Assembly (NCBI GenBank): GCA_963703145.1
Contig: OY969793.1
Location: 434,001 to 498,000 of the forward strand
Reading direction: 5' to 3'
Source of the DNA: Bog-756 sp963703145
Lineage (GTDB): Bacteria > Actinomycetota > Acidimicrobiia > Acidimicrobiales > RAAP-2
DNA: 64,000 nt
Of this stretch, positions 25,206 to 33,768 are shown one piece after another. Below the pieces are notes generated by a model that saw only the letters and a list, made by a program, of their open reading frames with translations, was not told the origin of the DNA and searched no databases. Numbering within the stretch: the first letter of the stretch is position 1; each line of letters begins with the position of its first letter. The translations under genes and the position numbers were made by a program.

Positions 25206-26791
25206 GTGGGGGCCCGCCCTCACCCGGCGAGGCGGCCGGGCGGTCCTCGGGAGACGGGGGCTACGTCCTGGCCATCGACCTCGGCACCGGTGGGCCGAAG
25301 GTGGCGGTGGTGTCCACCCGTGGGCGGATCGCCGGCCACGCCAGCGAGCCGGTGGCCCTGCACCTGCTCGATGGCGGCGGCGCTGAACAGGACCCCGACG
25401 AGTGGTGGTCAGCGATCACCACCGCCGCTCGTCAGGCGGTGGAGCGGGCGGGGATCGATCCGGGCGAGCTGATCGGCGTGGGGTGCACGTCCCAGTGGTC
25501 GGGGACAGTGGCCGTGGGCGCCGACGACCGGCACCTCCTGCCGGCGATCATCTGGATGGACTCCCGAGGGAACAAAGCCATCCGGCGGGTGGCCGGAGGT
25601 CCGGTGAACGTCCTCGGGTACGACCCGCGCAAGATCCTGCGTTGGGTGCAGGTGACCGGTGGTGCGCCGGGCCTGTCCGGCAAGGACCCCGTCGCCCACA
25701 TCCTGTTCATCCGGGACGCCTTTCCCGACGTCTACCGGCGGACCGAGGTGTTCCTTGAGCCGGTCGACTACCTCAATCTCCGCCTGACCGGCCGTCGGTC
25801 GGCCTCATTCGACTCGATCGCCGCCCACTGGGTGACGGACAACCGCACCATCGACGAGGTGGCCTACGACCAGCGACTCCTCGACCTCACCGGCCTCGAC
25901 CGCGCCAAGCTGCCCGACCTGGTGGCTCCCGGGACGATCCTGGGTCCACTGACGCAGGAATCCGCCGCCGACCTGGGGATTCCGGCCGGACTCCCGGTCT
26001 CGGTGGGCTCGGGCGACGTGCACTCGGCGGTCTTCGGGTCGGGAGCGGTGGCCGACTTCGCCGCCCACCTCTACATCGGCACCTCATCGTGGATCTCCGC
26101 CCACGTGCCGTTCAAGAAGACCGCGCCGACCAGCAACGTGGCCTCCATCCCGGCCGCTCTGGCCGGCAAGTACCTCATCGTCGACGAGCACGAGACGGCT
26201 GGCGCGTGCCTCACCTTCCTGCGGGACAACCTCGGGTTCGCCGACGACTTCGCCTCCTTGGACGCGCTGGTCGACACCGTGGCGCCGGGCAGTGGTCGGG
26301 TCCTGTTCACCCCGTGGTTGAACGGTGAGCGGTCACCGGTGGACGACCACACGGTGCGCGGTGGGTTCCACAACCTCTCGCTCGGCACGACCCGGGCCCA
26401 GATGGTCCGGGCCGTCTACGAGGGGGTGGCCTTCAACTCTCGCTGGCTGCTGGAGGCCGTGGAGAAGTTCGCTGACCGGCGGCTCGACCCCCTGGCCTTC
26501 ATCGGGGGCGGGGCCAACTCGGACCAGTGGGCCCAGATCCACGCCGACGTACTCGGCCGTGAGATCCGCCAGGTGGCCGACCCGGTGCTGGCCAATGTGC
26601 GGGGCGCGGCACTGATCGCCCTGGTCGCCATGGGCCGGATCCGGGTGGGGGAGATACCGGCCATGGTCGAGATCAAGCGAACGTTCACCCCCGACCGGTC
26701 CCACGCCGACGAGTACGACCTGCTGTTCGGTGAGTTCGTGACCATGTACAAACAGACCAAGGGGATCTTCCGCCGGCTGAACCGCTTCTGA
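25202..26791 (+). CDS. FGGY-family carbohydrate kinase (xylulokinase-like)
   Basis: 529 residues, GTG start overlapping the ileS stop (GTGA). ATP-dependent sugar kinase of the FGGY/actin-like fold: N-terminal phosphate loop AIDLGTGGPKVAV, substrate region with GCTSQWSGTVAV and IIWMDSRG, and the C-terminal IGGGANSDQWAQIHADVLG of the FGGY signature. The family phosphorylates xylulose, ribulose, glycerol or related polyols; the substrate is not determined by sequence. An N-terminal extension of about 20 Gly/Ser-rich residues precedes the phosphate loop. It shares a transcript with ileS, an unusual partnership. Confidence 0.88.
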   Translation: MSGGPPSPGEAAGRSSGDGGYVLAIDLGTGGPKVAVVSTRGRIAGHASEPVALHLLDGGGAEQDPDEWWSAITTAARQAVERAGIDPGELIGVGCTSQWSGTVAVGADDRHLLPAIIWMDSRGNKAIRRVAGGPVNVLGYDPRKILRWVQVTGGAPGLSGKDPVAHILFIRDAFPDVYRRTEVFLEPVDYLNLRLTGRRSASFDSIAAHWVTDNRTIDEVAYDQRLLDLTGLDRAKLPDLVAPGTILGPLTQESAADLGIPAGLPVSVGSGDVHSAVFGSGAVADFAAHLYIGTSSWISAHVPFKKTAPTSNVASIPAALAGKYLIVDEHETAGACLTFLRDNLGFADDFASLDALVDTVAPGSGRVLFTPWLNGERSPVDDHTVRGGFHNLSLGTTRAQMVRAVYEGVAFNSRWLLEAVEKFADRRLDPLAFIGGGANSDQWAQIHADVLGREIRQVADPVLANVRGAALIALVAMGRIRVGEIPAMVEIKRTFTPDRSHADEYDLLFGEFVTMYKQTKGIFRRLNRF

Positions 26792-26866
26792 GCCGACCGC
26801 TCGGTACTCCATCACCCGGGGTAGTGGCCCCGCCACGGTGGTCGGCGCTCCCCTCACCACCGCCGC

Positions 26867-26889
26867 GCTGTGTGCCATACTCACACAGC
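26867..26889. promoter_or_regulatory. Inverted repeat over a candidate -10 element
   Basis: GCTGTGTG (26867-26874) and CACACAGC (26882-26889) form a perfect 8-bp inverted repeat. The 7-nt centre contains CATACT (26876-26881), which resembles a -10 hexamer. The gene starts at 26936, giving a leader of about 45 nt. A repressor bound here would block that promoter. It could instead be a weak terminator for the kinase gene, but no T-run follows. Confidence 0.5.
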
Positions 26890-26935
26890 GGCGGAGGGGC
26901 GGACCTTCCGGCGTTCAACCCGGCGGAGGGTGGAC

Positions 26936-29521
26936 ATGGCGGATCGGTATGGGCGGAGTTCTGTTTGTCGACGGGCTGGTGTCGTCACTTTGGTGGCGGC
27001 CAGCCTGGTCCTGGTCGTCTTCCGGGCCTCACCGGCATCGGCCAAGGCGACGATCGTCGTGGTGCCCCAGGTCTCGGTCTCTGACGCCTCGTTGGTGCAG
27101 GGTTCGACGGGTGATCCTTCCCTGACCTTCGATGTCACCCTGTCCCAGGCGGCCACCCAGGCGGTGACGGTGGACTATCAGACGGTCGAGGGGTGGCCGA
27201 CCTTCGACCCCACAGTGGCCACGGGCGTAGCGTCGGAACAGGACGCCGGTCAGTACGTCTCGGTCACCCCCCAGCTGGTCACGATCGCCAAGGGCAAGAC
27301 CGAGAAGTCCATCACCGTAGACACGCTCTCCACGGCGCCGGCGACGGTGGCGGCCTGGTTCACGGTGATGCTGTCCAACCCGAGCGGTGCCACGATGGAA
27401 GATGCCGAAGGCACCGGGACCATCCTTCCGCCAAGCACCGGGTCAGGTTTCAGCGTGGGTATCGGGGACACGTCCATCCGCGAGCCGGCCACCGGAAGCG
27501 AGACCGCAGACATGACGGTGAGCTTCTCGGGACCTGCCCCGAAGAAGTTCACGCTCACCGCGGCCACCACGTCGGCGGCCACTGCTGACTTCTCCTCGAC
27601 CAAGGAGACCGTCACGGTGAACGCCAAGGCCAAGTCCGCCACCATCCCCGTCACCGTGCTGGCCAATCCGGCCAACAAGTCGTCGGCCGCCATCAGCGTC
27701 AAGCTGTCCAGCTCACTCGGGACGGTCGGCCGTGCTAATGGGACTGTGCTGGTCCGGGGCGATTCGATCACGTCGACCCGCACCGGGCGGTGGCCCGGAC
27801 CGCCCCGGGTCTCCCTGCTGGGCGATTCGATCACGTCGAACTACTCCCTCTACGTCAAGGCGGCCCTGGAAGCCAGGGGCTACGCCGTGTTCAACAACGG
27901 CGTGGCAGGCTCGAGCATCCTGGATGCCAACGAGTGCCACGGCCAAGAGGCCACCAGTGTCGTGGCCACCCAGGACCCCGACATCGCGGTGTTCGAAAAC
28001 GGCGGCAACTATGGCTTCTTTCCTCCCTGTGACCCATCGGTCGCCGGGCTTTCGCCGACGTTCTGGGCCGACTGGAAGGCGGCGGCCATTGCCGACACCG
28101 GCATCCTGCAGTCCAAGGGGGCCGCGGTCTACTGGGTGCTCGACCCGGGGTTTGTGACGCCCGCCTACAGCATCGAAGAGCCGGTGCTGAACGCCGACTA
28201 CCTGGCCATCGCCGCCTCCACGCCCAACGTCTACACCATCGACGCCTGGACGCCGTTCGGTGGTGCGACCCCCAACCTTTCGCTGCGGGCCTACGACTTT
28301 GTCCATCTCAACGTGGCCGGGGACCAGCTGATCACCTCGGTCATCAGCTCGTCGATCCCGGCCAGCGCACCCTCGGCGCCATTGTCGCCGGCCGCCACGG
28401 CCGGCAACGGGTCGTCGGTGGTCAGCTGGGGCACCCCAGCGTCCAACGGCAGCGCCATCACCAGCTACACCGTGGCGTCCTACGACATGACCACGGCCGC
28501 CTGGGGACCGATCGTCAGCGGATCCGGAAATTCGGTGACGGTGCCCGGACTGAAGAACGGCGACACCTTTCTCTTTGCCGTGACCGCCACCAACCTCAAG
28601 GGAACCAGCCCGGCCGCCATCGTGTGGAGCGCCACGGTCCCGACTACCGTCCCGGACGCGCCCACGTCGGTGAGCGCCACCGCAGGCAACGGCTCGGCCG
28701 CCGTCAGCTGGATCGCACCGTCGGCCAACGGCAGCCCCATCACCGGCTACACGGTGACCGCCACCGACACGACCACACCCGGGAACGGCGGGCAGAGCGC
28801 CACTAGCACTGGCGGCCCGGTCACACTGTCTGGCCTGACCAACGGGGACAGCTACACCTTCAGCGTGACGGCCACCAATGCCCGCGGCACCGGGGCGGCG
28901 TCGGCTCCCTCGGACCCCGTGGTCCCGACCACCGTCCCGGGCACGCCCACCTCGGTGGTGGCGGCTCCGGGCAACGGCTCGGCCGCCGTCAGTTGGATCG
29001 CACCCTCGGCCAACGGCAGCCCCATCACCGGCTACACGGTGACCGCCACTGACACCACCAACCCGGGTAACGGCGGCCAGACCGCCACCAGTGCGACCAG
29101 CTCGGCGACCGTGACCGGCCTGTCCAACGGGGACAGCTACACCTTCAGCGTGACTGCCACCAACGGCCAGGGCACTGGAGACCCGTCGGACCCCTCGGCC
29201 CCGGTGCTCTTGGCTACGGCACCTGACTCGCCGACCGAGGTGCTGGCGGCACCGGACGCAGCGGACGACCCGGGCACCCTGTCGGTGTACTTCTACCCGG
29301 GCTTCGACGAGGGGTCGGCGATCACCGGTTACACGGTCACCATCACCGATCTCTCCAATCCCAGCGACCCGAACAACGGGCTCACGGTGCTCGGCTCGGG
29401 CAGCCCGGTCACCGTGGGCGGCCTGACCAGTGGCGACCTCTACAGCTTCACCGTCACGGCCACCAATGCCATTGGCACCAGCGACCCGTCCGATCCGTCT
29501 GACGGGGTGGCCGCGTCCTGA
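26936..29521 (+). CDS. Secreted SGNH-hydrolase-like protein with Calx-beta-like and fibronectin III repeats
   Basis: 861 residues from ATG 26936, with CGGAGGG about 6 nt upstream. A signal peptide ends near residue 36 (SLVLVVFRASPASA). Residues about 40-260 look like two Calx-beta-type domains. Then comes an SGNH/GDSL fold: SLLGDSITSN holds the nucleophile Ser, FNNGVAGSS the Gly, FENGGNYG the Asn, and YDFVHLN the Asp/His pair. The rest is four fibronectin III domains, each with a GNGSAAVSW-like first strand and an NGDSYTFSVTATN-like strand. No sorting signal or transmembrane anchor is visible at the end, so the product is probably released or held non-covalently. Likely an extracellular esterase or polysaccharide deacylase. 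DNA of two FN3 modules is nearly identical. Confidence 0.82.
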   Translation: MADRYGRSSVCRRAGVVTLVAASLVLVVFRASPASAKATIVVVPQVSVSDASLVQGSTGDPSLTFDVTLSQAATQAVTVDYQTVEGWPTFDPTVATGVASEQDAGQYVSVTPQLVTIAKGKTEKSITVDTLSTAPATVAAWFTVMLSNPSGATMEDAEGTGTILPPSTGSGFSVGIGDTSIREPATGSETADMTVSFSGPAPKKFTLTAATTSAATADFSSTKETVTVNAKAKSATIPVTVLANPANKSSAAISVKLSSSLGTVGRANGTVLVRGDSITSTRTGRWPGPPRVSLLGDSITSNYSLYVKAALEARGYAVFNNGVAGSSILDANECHGQEATSVVATQDPDIAVFENGGNYGFFPPCDPSVAGLSPTFWADWKAAAIADTGILQSKGAAVYWVLDPGFVTPAYSIEEPVLNADYLAIAASTPNVYTIDAWTPFGGATPNLSLRAYDFVHLNVAGDQLITSVISSSIPASAPSAPLSPAATAGNGSSVVSWGTPASNGSAITSYTVASYDMTTAAWGPIVSGSGNSVTVPGLKNGDTFLFAVTATNLKGTSPAAIVWSATVPTTVPDAPTSVSATAGNGSAAVSWIAPSANGSPITGYTVTATDTTTPGNGGQSATSTGGPVTLSGLTNGDSYTFSVTATNARGTGAASAPSDPVVPTTVPGTPTSVVAAPGNGSAAVSWIAPSANGSPITGYTVTATDTTNPGNGGQTATSATSSATVTGLSNGDSYTFSVTATNGQGTGDPSDPSAPVLLATAPDSPTEVLAAPDAADDPGTLSVYFYPGFDEGSAITGYTVTITDLSNPSDPNNGLTVLGSGSPVTVGGLTSGDLYSFTVTATNAIGTSDPSDPSDGVAAS
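28637..29206 (+). repeat. Tandem 285-bp repeat encoding two fibronectin III modules
   Basis: Two adjacent modules of about 285 bp (28637-28921 and 28922-29206) share long identical runs, including the block that starts GGCAACGGCTCGGCCGCC at 28685 and at 28970. The spacing is a whole number of codons (95). The identity extends to third positions, which implies recent duplication or gene conversion inside the coding sequence. Other FN3 modules in the gene are more divergent. Confidence 0.75.
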
Positions 29522-29558
29522 GGCCGGCCCTGGAGGTCGGTGCCGTGAGGCGGTGCGC

Positions 29559-30350
29559 TCAGGGCCAGTGAGGCGGCGAGCCGTCTCGGGCCGTGCCCAC
29601 GTACAGCAGGTCGAACGCCAGGGTGTGCAGCGCGGTGGGTGACGTCGACCAGGCGTTACGCCGGTCCAGCCAGTAGCCCACTGTTGGGAACACCCGCCGG
29701 AACCGGCGACTCGGCAGGTGCAGGACGTGAAAGGTCAGGGCGGCGTAGTACTCGGCCAGGCAGCCGAGCGCCTCGAAGGTCCCACCGAACACGTGGACCT
29801 GGCCGTTGTCGAACAGAGTGGAGCCCAACTGCTCGAGGCCCTGGGCCGTGAAGCGCCAGTAGTCATGGTCGTCGTGGCGGGGAACGGTGGAGGGCACCGA
29901 GACGAGGAGTGTCCCGCCCGGCTTCAGGATCCTGGCCACCTCGGCCAGTACGGCCGTCGGCTCCAGGACGTGCTCGAGCAGTTCGAGCGAGACCACCACG
30001 TCGACCGAGTGATCAGCCAGTGGGAGGGCGGCAGCGTCCGAGGCGAAGTCCACGCTGGTGAGCAGCCGCAGGTCGGTGGCCAGGTACCGGCCAGCGACCT
30101 GTCCCTCGAACCGCCGGACCACGCCGCAGCCCACGTTGACCACCAGTGCGTCGTCGGGAAGCCGGGCCAGCACCTCACCGATGAATGCGTCCCGACGGGC
30201 GATGGGGCCGTTCGGAGTGGGCCCGTCCCCGGTGGTGGGCGACGCGTGGGTGGCGACGGCGACGGTCGGGTCGGGGATCACCAAGGACGACTCCATCTCG
30301 GGCGCGTTGTCGGGCATTGCACGCCCGGGCCGGTCGGAGCGCAGGGGCAT
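29559..30350 (-). CDS. Class I SAM-dependent methyltransferase
   Basis: 263 residues at the longest start. The methyltransferase 11 core is visible: VVNVGCGVVRRFEG is the glycine-rich SAM loop, then LATDLRLLTSVDF, AAALPLADHSVDVVVSLELL, LEHVLEPTAVLAEVARILKP and GGTLLVSVPSTVPRHDDHD. The substrate is unknown. The protein N-terminus is uncertain; internal ATGs at 30317 and 30296 would trim a low-complexity leader. It sits 19 nt downstream of leuA on the same strand and might share its transcript. The 37 bases between it and the convergent SGNH gene are short and contain nothing obvious. Confidence 0.8.
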   Translation of the reverse strand: MPLRSDRPGRAMPDNAPEMESSLVIPDPTVAVATHASPTTGDGPTPNGPIARRDAFIGEVLARLPDDALVVNVGCGVVRRFEGQVAGRYLATDLRLLTSVDFASDAAALPLADHSVDVVVSLELLEHVLEPTAVLAEVARILKPGGTLLVSVPSTVPRHDDHDYWRFTAQGLEQLGSTLFDNGQVHVFGGTFEALGCLAEYYAALTFHVLHLPSRRFRRVFPTVGYWLDRRNAWSTSPTALHTLAFDLLYVGTARDGSPPHWP

Positions 30351-30369
30351 GGTAGCCCGGACATCGAGC

Positions 30370-32127
30370 TCAGGACACCGGTGCGGTGCCGTCCTTCAAC
30401 AGGCGGTTGGCCGCACTGACCACGGCGTGCAGCGAGGCGTCGAGGATGCTGGAGTCCATGCCCACCCCCCACCAGGTGGCGCCGTCGGGGCCCTCGGCCT
30501 CCACGTAGGCCACTGCTGACGCGCCACTGCCGGCGGTGAGGGCGTGCTGGCTGTAGTCCTTGACCTCGAAGTCGACACCCAGGTCGTTGCGGAGGCCGGC
30601 CACCAGGGCATCGATGGGGCCGTTGCCCTCGGCCATCACCGTGCGGGGCTCCCCGTCCACCAGCAGCTGCGCAGTGACCGTCGTACGGTTGCCCCCGGTG
30701 GTGACCTCGCTCCCGATCAACCGGACGCCGGTCTCATCGGGGAGATAGGTCCGGGAGAAGACGTCCCACATCTCGTCGGCATGGATCACCGTGCCGCTGT
30801 CCTCGGTGACCGCCTGAACCTCCTTGGAGAACTCGACCTGGAGACTGCGGGGGAGGTCGAGCCCGTGCTCGGTGTCCATCACGTAGGCCACGCCACCCTT
30901 GCCCGACTGGCTGTTCACCTGGATGATGGCCTCATAGGTGCGACCGGTGTGGCTGGGGTCGATGGGCAGGTAGGGGACCTCCCAATGGTCGTAGTCCTCA
31001 CCGATGGCCGCGAACCCCTTCTTGATGGCGTCCTGGTGCGATCCGGAGAAGGCCGTGTAGACCAGGTCACCGGCGTAGGGGTGACGGGGGTGCACCGGCA
31101 TGCGGGTGGCGAACTCGGCCACCCGGCGTACCCGGTCGATGTCGCTGAAGTCCAGAGCCGGGTCGACGCCCTGGGAGAACAGGTTCATGGCCAGCGTGAC
31201 CACATCGACGTTGCCCGTCCGTTCGCCGTTGCCGAACAGTGTCCCCTCCACCCGATCGGCCCCGGCCAGCACGGCTAGTTCAGCCGCGGCCACGGCGGTG
31301 CCACGGTCGTTGTGGGGATGCAGGCTGAGGATGATCGAGTCGCGGTTGGAAATGGTCCGCCCGAACCACTCGATCACGTCGGCGTAGACGTTGGGTCCGT
31401 ACATCTCGACGGTGTTGGGCAGGTTGATGATGATGGGGCGTTCCGGTGTGGGCTGGATCACCTCCATGACCGCCTCGCAGATGGACACGGCGAAGTCGGG
31501 TTCGGTCCCGGTGAAGCTCTCGGGCGAGTACTCGTAGCGGATGTCGGTGTCGGGCAGGGTGGTCTCGAACTTCTTGCACAGGCGGGCCGCGTTCACGGCG
31601 ATGTCGGTGATTCCCGAACGGTCGAGGCCGAAGACCACCCGTCGCTGCAGCTCCGACGTCGAGTTGTAGAAGTGGACGATGGCCCGGGACGCACCGACGA
31701 GCGACTCGAAGGTTCGCTCGATCAGCTCCTCTCGGCACTGGACCAGCACCTGGATGGTGACATCATCGGGGATCAGGCCGTCCTCGATGATCTGGCGCTG
31801 GAAGTCGTAGTCGGTCTGGGAGGCGGAGGGGAAGCCCACCTCGATCTCCTTGAACCCGATGTCCACCAGGGTCTGGAACAGTCGCAGCTTGCGCTCGGGG
31901 TCCATGGGATCGACCAGGGCCTGGTTGCCGTCGCGCAGGTCCACACTGGCCCATCTCGGGGCGACCGTGAGGTCCCGGTCGGGCCAGGTGCGATCGGGGA
32001 GGGTCAGTGGCCGGTAGGGCCGGTAGAGGCCGAAGGGCATCGGGGAGACGTCACAGGGCATGGCCAGTCGGTGGCCTGATCCGTGCGGATGGCCGTCGTG
32101 GCCGGTGGTCGTGGGTTCACTGCTCAT
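30370..32127 (-). CDS. leuA: 2-Isopropylmalate synthase
   Basis: 585 residues. It condenses acetyl-CoA with 2-ketoisovalerate, the committed step of leucine synthesis. The HMGL-like TIM barrel carries WASVDLRDGNQALVDPM with the catalytic Arg and metal-binding Asp, and metal-binding His pairs in ILSLHPHNDRGT. The C-terminal regulatory domain runs from about residue 450 (GSEVTTGGNRTTVTAQLLVD). It is the long actinobacterial type. Upstream on the same strand are a Leu-rich leader peptide and a rho-independent terminator, so expression is very probably attenuated by leucyl-tRNA supply. Confidence 0.96.
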   Translation of the reverse strand: MSSEPTTTGHDGHPHGSGHRLAMPCDVSPMPFGLYRPYRPLTLPDRTWPDRDLTVAPRWASVDLRDGNQALVDPMDPERKLRLFQTLVDIGFKEIEVGFPSASQTDYDFQRQIIEDGLIPDDVTIQVLVQCREELIERTFESLVGASRAIVHFYNSTSELQRRVVFGLDRSGITDIAVNAARLCKKFETTLPDTDIRYEYSPESFTGTEPDFAVSICEAVMEVIQPTPERPIIINLPNTVEMYGPNVYADVIEWFGRTISNRDSIILSLHPHNDRGTAVAAAELAVLAGADRVEGTLFGNGERTGNVDVVTLAMNLFSQGVDPALDFSDIDRVRRVAEFATRMPVHPRHPYAGDLVYTAFSGSHQDAIKKGFAAIGEDYDHWEVPYLPIDPSHTGRTYEAIIQVNSQSGKGGVAYVMDTEHGLDLPRSLQVEFSKEVQAVTEDSGTVIHADEMWDVFSRTYLPDETGVRLIGSEVTTGGNRTTVTAQLLVDGEPRTVMAEGNGPIDALVAGLRNDLGVDFEVKDYSQHALTAGSGASAVAYVEAEGPDGATWWGVGMDSSILDASLHAVVSAANRLLKDGTAPVS

Positions 32128-32202
32128 GGGTGCTCCTTGATGCTGGTCTTATCGATACTGGGTCAGCTCCGTCCTGGGCTGTGCCGTACTCACCGGTCCA
32201 AC

Positions 32203-32236
32203 AAAAAACCCCCTGGCCGTTTCGGCACAGGAGGTT
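32203..32236 (-). terminator. leuA attenuator terminator
   Basis: Read on the minus strand, AACCTCCTGTGCCG and CGGCCAGGGGGTT pair around a small AAA loop, with one bulged base, and are followed directly by a run of six T at 32203-32208. It lies between the leader peptide and leuA, the position of a leu attenuator. An alternative pairing in the preceding GC-rich stretch would act as antiterminator, but I could not resolve it by eye. Confidence 0.8.
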
Positions 32237-32264
32237 GCGGGCGGACGCGATGTGGCGTTCGCCG

Positions 32265-32315
32265 TCAGGTAAGAAGGAGTTCCCGGATGGATGACAGGTA
32301 CATAACCCAATCCAT
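32265..32315 (-). CDS. leuA leader peptide (attenuation)
   Basis: A 16-residue open frame, MDWVMYLSSIRELLLT, with three consecutive Leu codons (CTC CTT CTT) just before the stop. It ends 29 nt before the terminator hairpin and lies about 140 nt upstream of the leuA start codon. Ribosome stalling at the Leu codons when leucyl-tRNA is short would favour readthrough. A second in-frame ATG at 32303 could be the real start (12 residues). No strong ribosome-binding sequence precedes either. A TTGACG at 32342-32337 could be the -35 of its promoter. Confidence 0.72.
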   Translation of the reverse strand: MDWVMYLSSIRELLLT

Positions 32316-32362
32316 GGTGGCAGGCGACCCCCTATTCGTCAAGGATGGTTGAGGGCCTGGGC

Positions 32363-33730
32363 TCAAATTCGCTCGAAATTCCGGGCCAACTCCCAGTCGG
32401 TGACCACACGATTCGACGCGGCCCACTCCTGGCGGGCCGTGTTGAGGAGATGGTGGTGGACGTCGGGACCGAACGCCTCGGCCGCCACCTCGCTGTCTGC
32501 CAGGCTGGCGATGGCATCGGCCAGGTTGGACGGGATGCGCTCGACGTCATCGGCCCGGTAGGCATTCCCGGTGAACGCCGGCCCCAACTCCAGTTCGTGC
32601 TCGATGCCCCACAGCCCGCCGGCGATGGCGGCGGCCAGGGCCAGGTAGGGGTTCACGTCGGCGCCCGGGATACGGCTCTCGACCCGACGGGACGGTCCAG
32701 TGCCCACCAGTCGGAACCCGCAGGTGCGATTGTCCTCCCCCCACACCACGGCGGTGGGCGCCCACGAGTCAGGGACGTAGCGTCGGTAGGAGTTGACGTA
32801 AGGGGCGAAGCACCACGCCAGCTGCTGGGCCGCGACGAGCTGCCCGGCGAGGAACTGGCGACCGACTGCCGACAGGGCTGACGGGTGGGAGTCCCCGTCG
32901 GGGGCAGCCATCAACGGGGCGCCGGTCGAGGGGTCCCACAGGCTGGTGTGGATGTGACACGAGGAGCCGGCGGAGTCCATCGACCACTTGGCCATGAACG
33001 AGGCGGCCCGACCCAGGCCCGAGGCGATCTCTTTCACCCCGGTCTTGAATACCAGGTGACGGTCGGCAACCTCGAGCGCATCGGCATAGGTGATGTTGAT
33101 CTCGTGCTGGCCGATGCCGGCCTCGCCCTTGGAGAACTCGATGGGGATGCCGGCTTCGACCATCTGGTTCCGGATTGCAGCGATGACGTACTCCTCGCGG
33201 GAGGTCTGCAAGAGCTGGTAGTCCTCGATGGTGTCGGCGTGGGGAACGATGCCGCGCCAGCCCTTCTCGGACGCCTCGGCGAACGAGTCGCGGAACAGAT
33301 AGAACTCGAGCTCGGTGGCACACTTGACCTCGAGGCCGTGGGCCGTCGCCCGTTCGATCTGGCGGCGGAGAATGCGGCGGGGCGACACCTCGACCGGCTC
33401 ACCGTGCATGGTGAGCAGGTCGCACAGCACCAGCACGCTTCCCGGTAGCCACGGCAGGGGTCGGACCGTGGCGGGATCGATCACCGCATGCAGGTCCCCG
33501 TACCCAGTGTCCCAGTTGGCGAAGCGGTAGCCGGGCAGCGGCTCCATGTCGACGTCACAGGCCAAGAGGTAGTCGCAGACTTCGATGCCGTGCTGCGCCA
33601 CATGCTCGAGGAAGAACGCCCCGGTGACCCTCTTGCCGACAGGCCGTCCCTGAAGATCGGGAAAGGCCACGACCACGGTGTCGACCTCGCCGGACTGGAT
33701 CTGGTGGGGGAGGGTCTGGAGTGAGAGCAT
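32363..33730 (-). CDS. Glutamine-synthetase-like gamma-glutamyl-amine ligase (PuuA/GlnA4-like)
   Basis: 455 residues from ATG 33730. The glutamine synthetase fold is clear: CATELEFYLF and FSKGEAGIGQHEINI bind metals, GSSCHIHTSLWD is the ATP/metal region, and EDNRTCGFRLVG with RVESRIPGADVNPYLALAAA close the active site. The protein lacks the adenylylation loop of assimilatory GS and belongs to the divergent group that joins glutamate to amines such as putrescine, isopropylamine or ethanolamine. A PuuD-like hydrolase and an aldehyde dehydrogenase lie divergently next door, so the product is probably a gamma-glutamyl amine in a catabolic route. The frame is open to 34186, but the added part overlaps the SDR gene in another frame and is noise. 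The SDR lies 38 nt upstream, in the same operon. Confidence 0.85.
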   Translation of the reverse strand: MLSLQTLPHQIQSGEVDTVVVAFPDLQGRPVGKRVTGAFFLEHVAQHGIEVCDYLLACDVDMEPLPGYRFANWDTGYGDLHAVIDPATVRPLPWLPGSVLVLCDLLTMHGEPVEVSPRRILRRQIERATAHGLEVKCATELEFYLFRDSFAEASEKGWRGIVPHADTIEDYQLLQTSREEYVIAAIRNQMVEAGIPIEFSKGEAGIGQHEINITYADALEVADRHLVFKTGVKEIASGLGRAASFMAKWSMDSAGSSCHIHTSLWDPSTGAPLMAAPDGDSHPSALSAVGRQFLAGQLVAAQQLAWCFAPYVNSYRRYVPDSWAPTAVVWGEDNRTCGFRLVGTGPSRRVESRIPGADVNPYLALAAAIAGGLWGIEHELELGPAFTGNAYRADDVERIPSNLADAIASLADSEVAAEAFGPDVHHHLLNTARQEWAASNRVVTDWELARNFERI

Positions 33731-33768
33731 CCCAGCACTCTGACCCAGCGGCGACCGACCGTCCAGCG

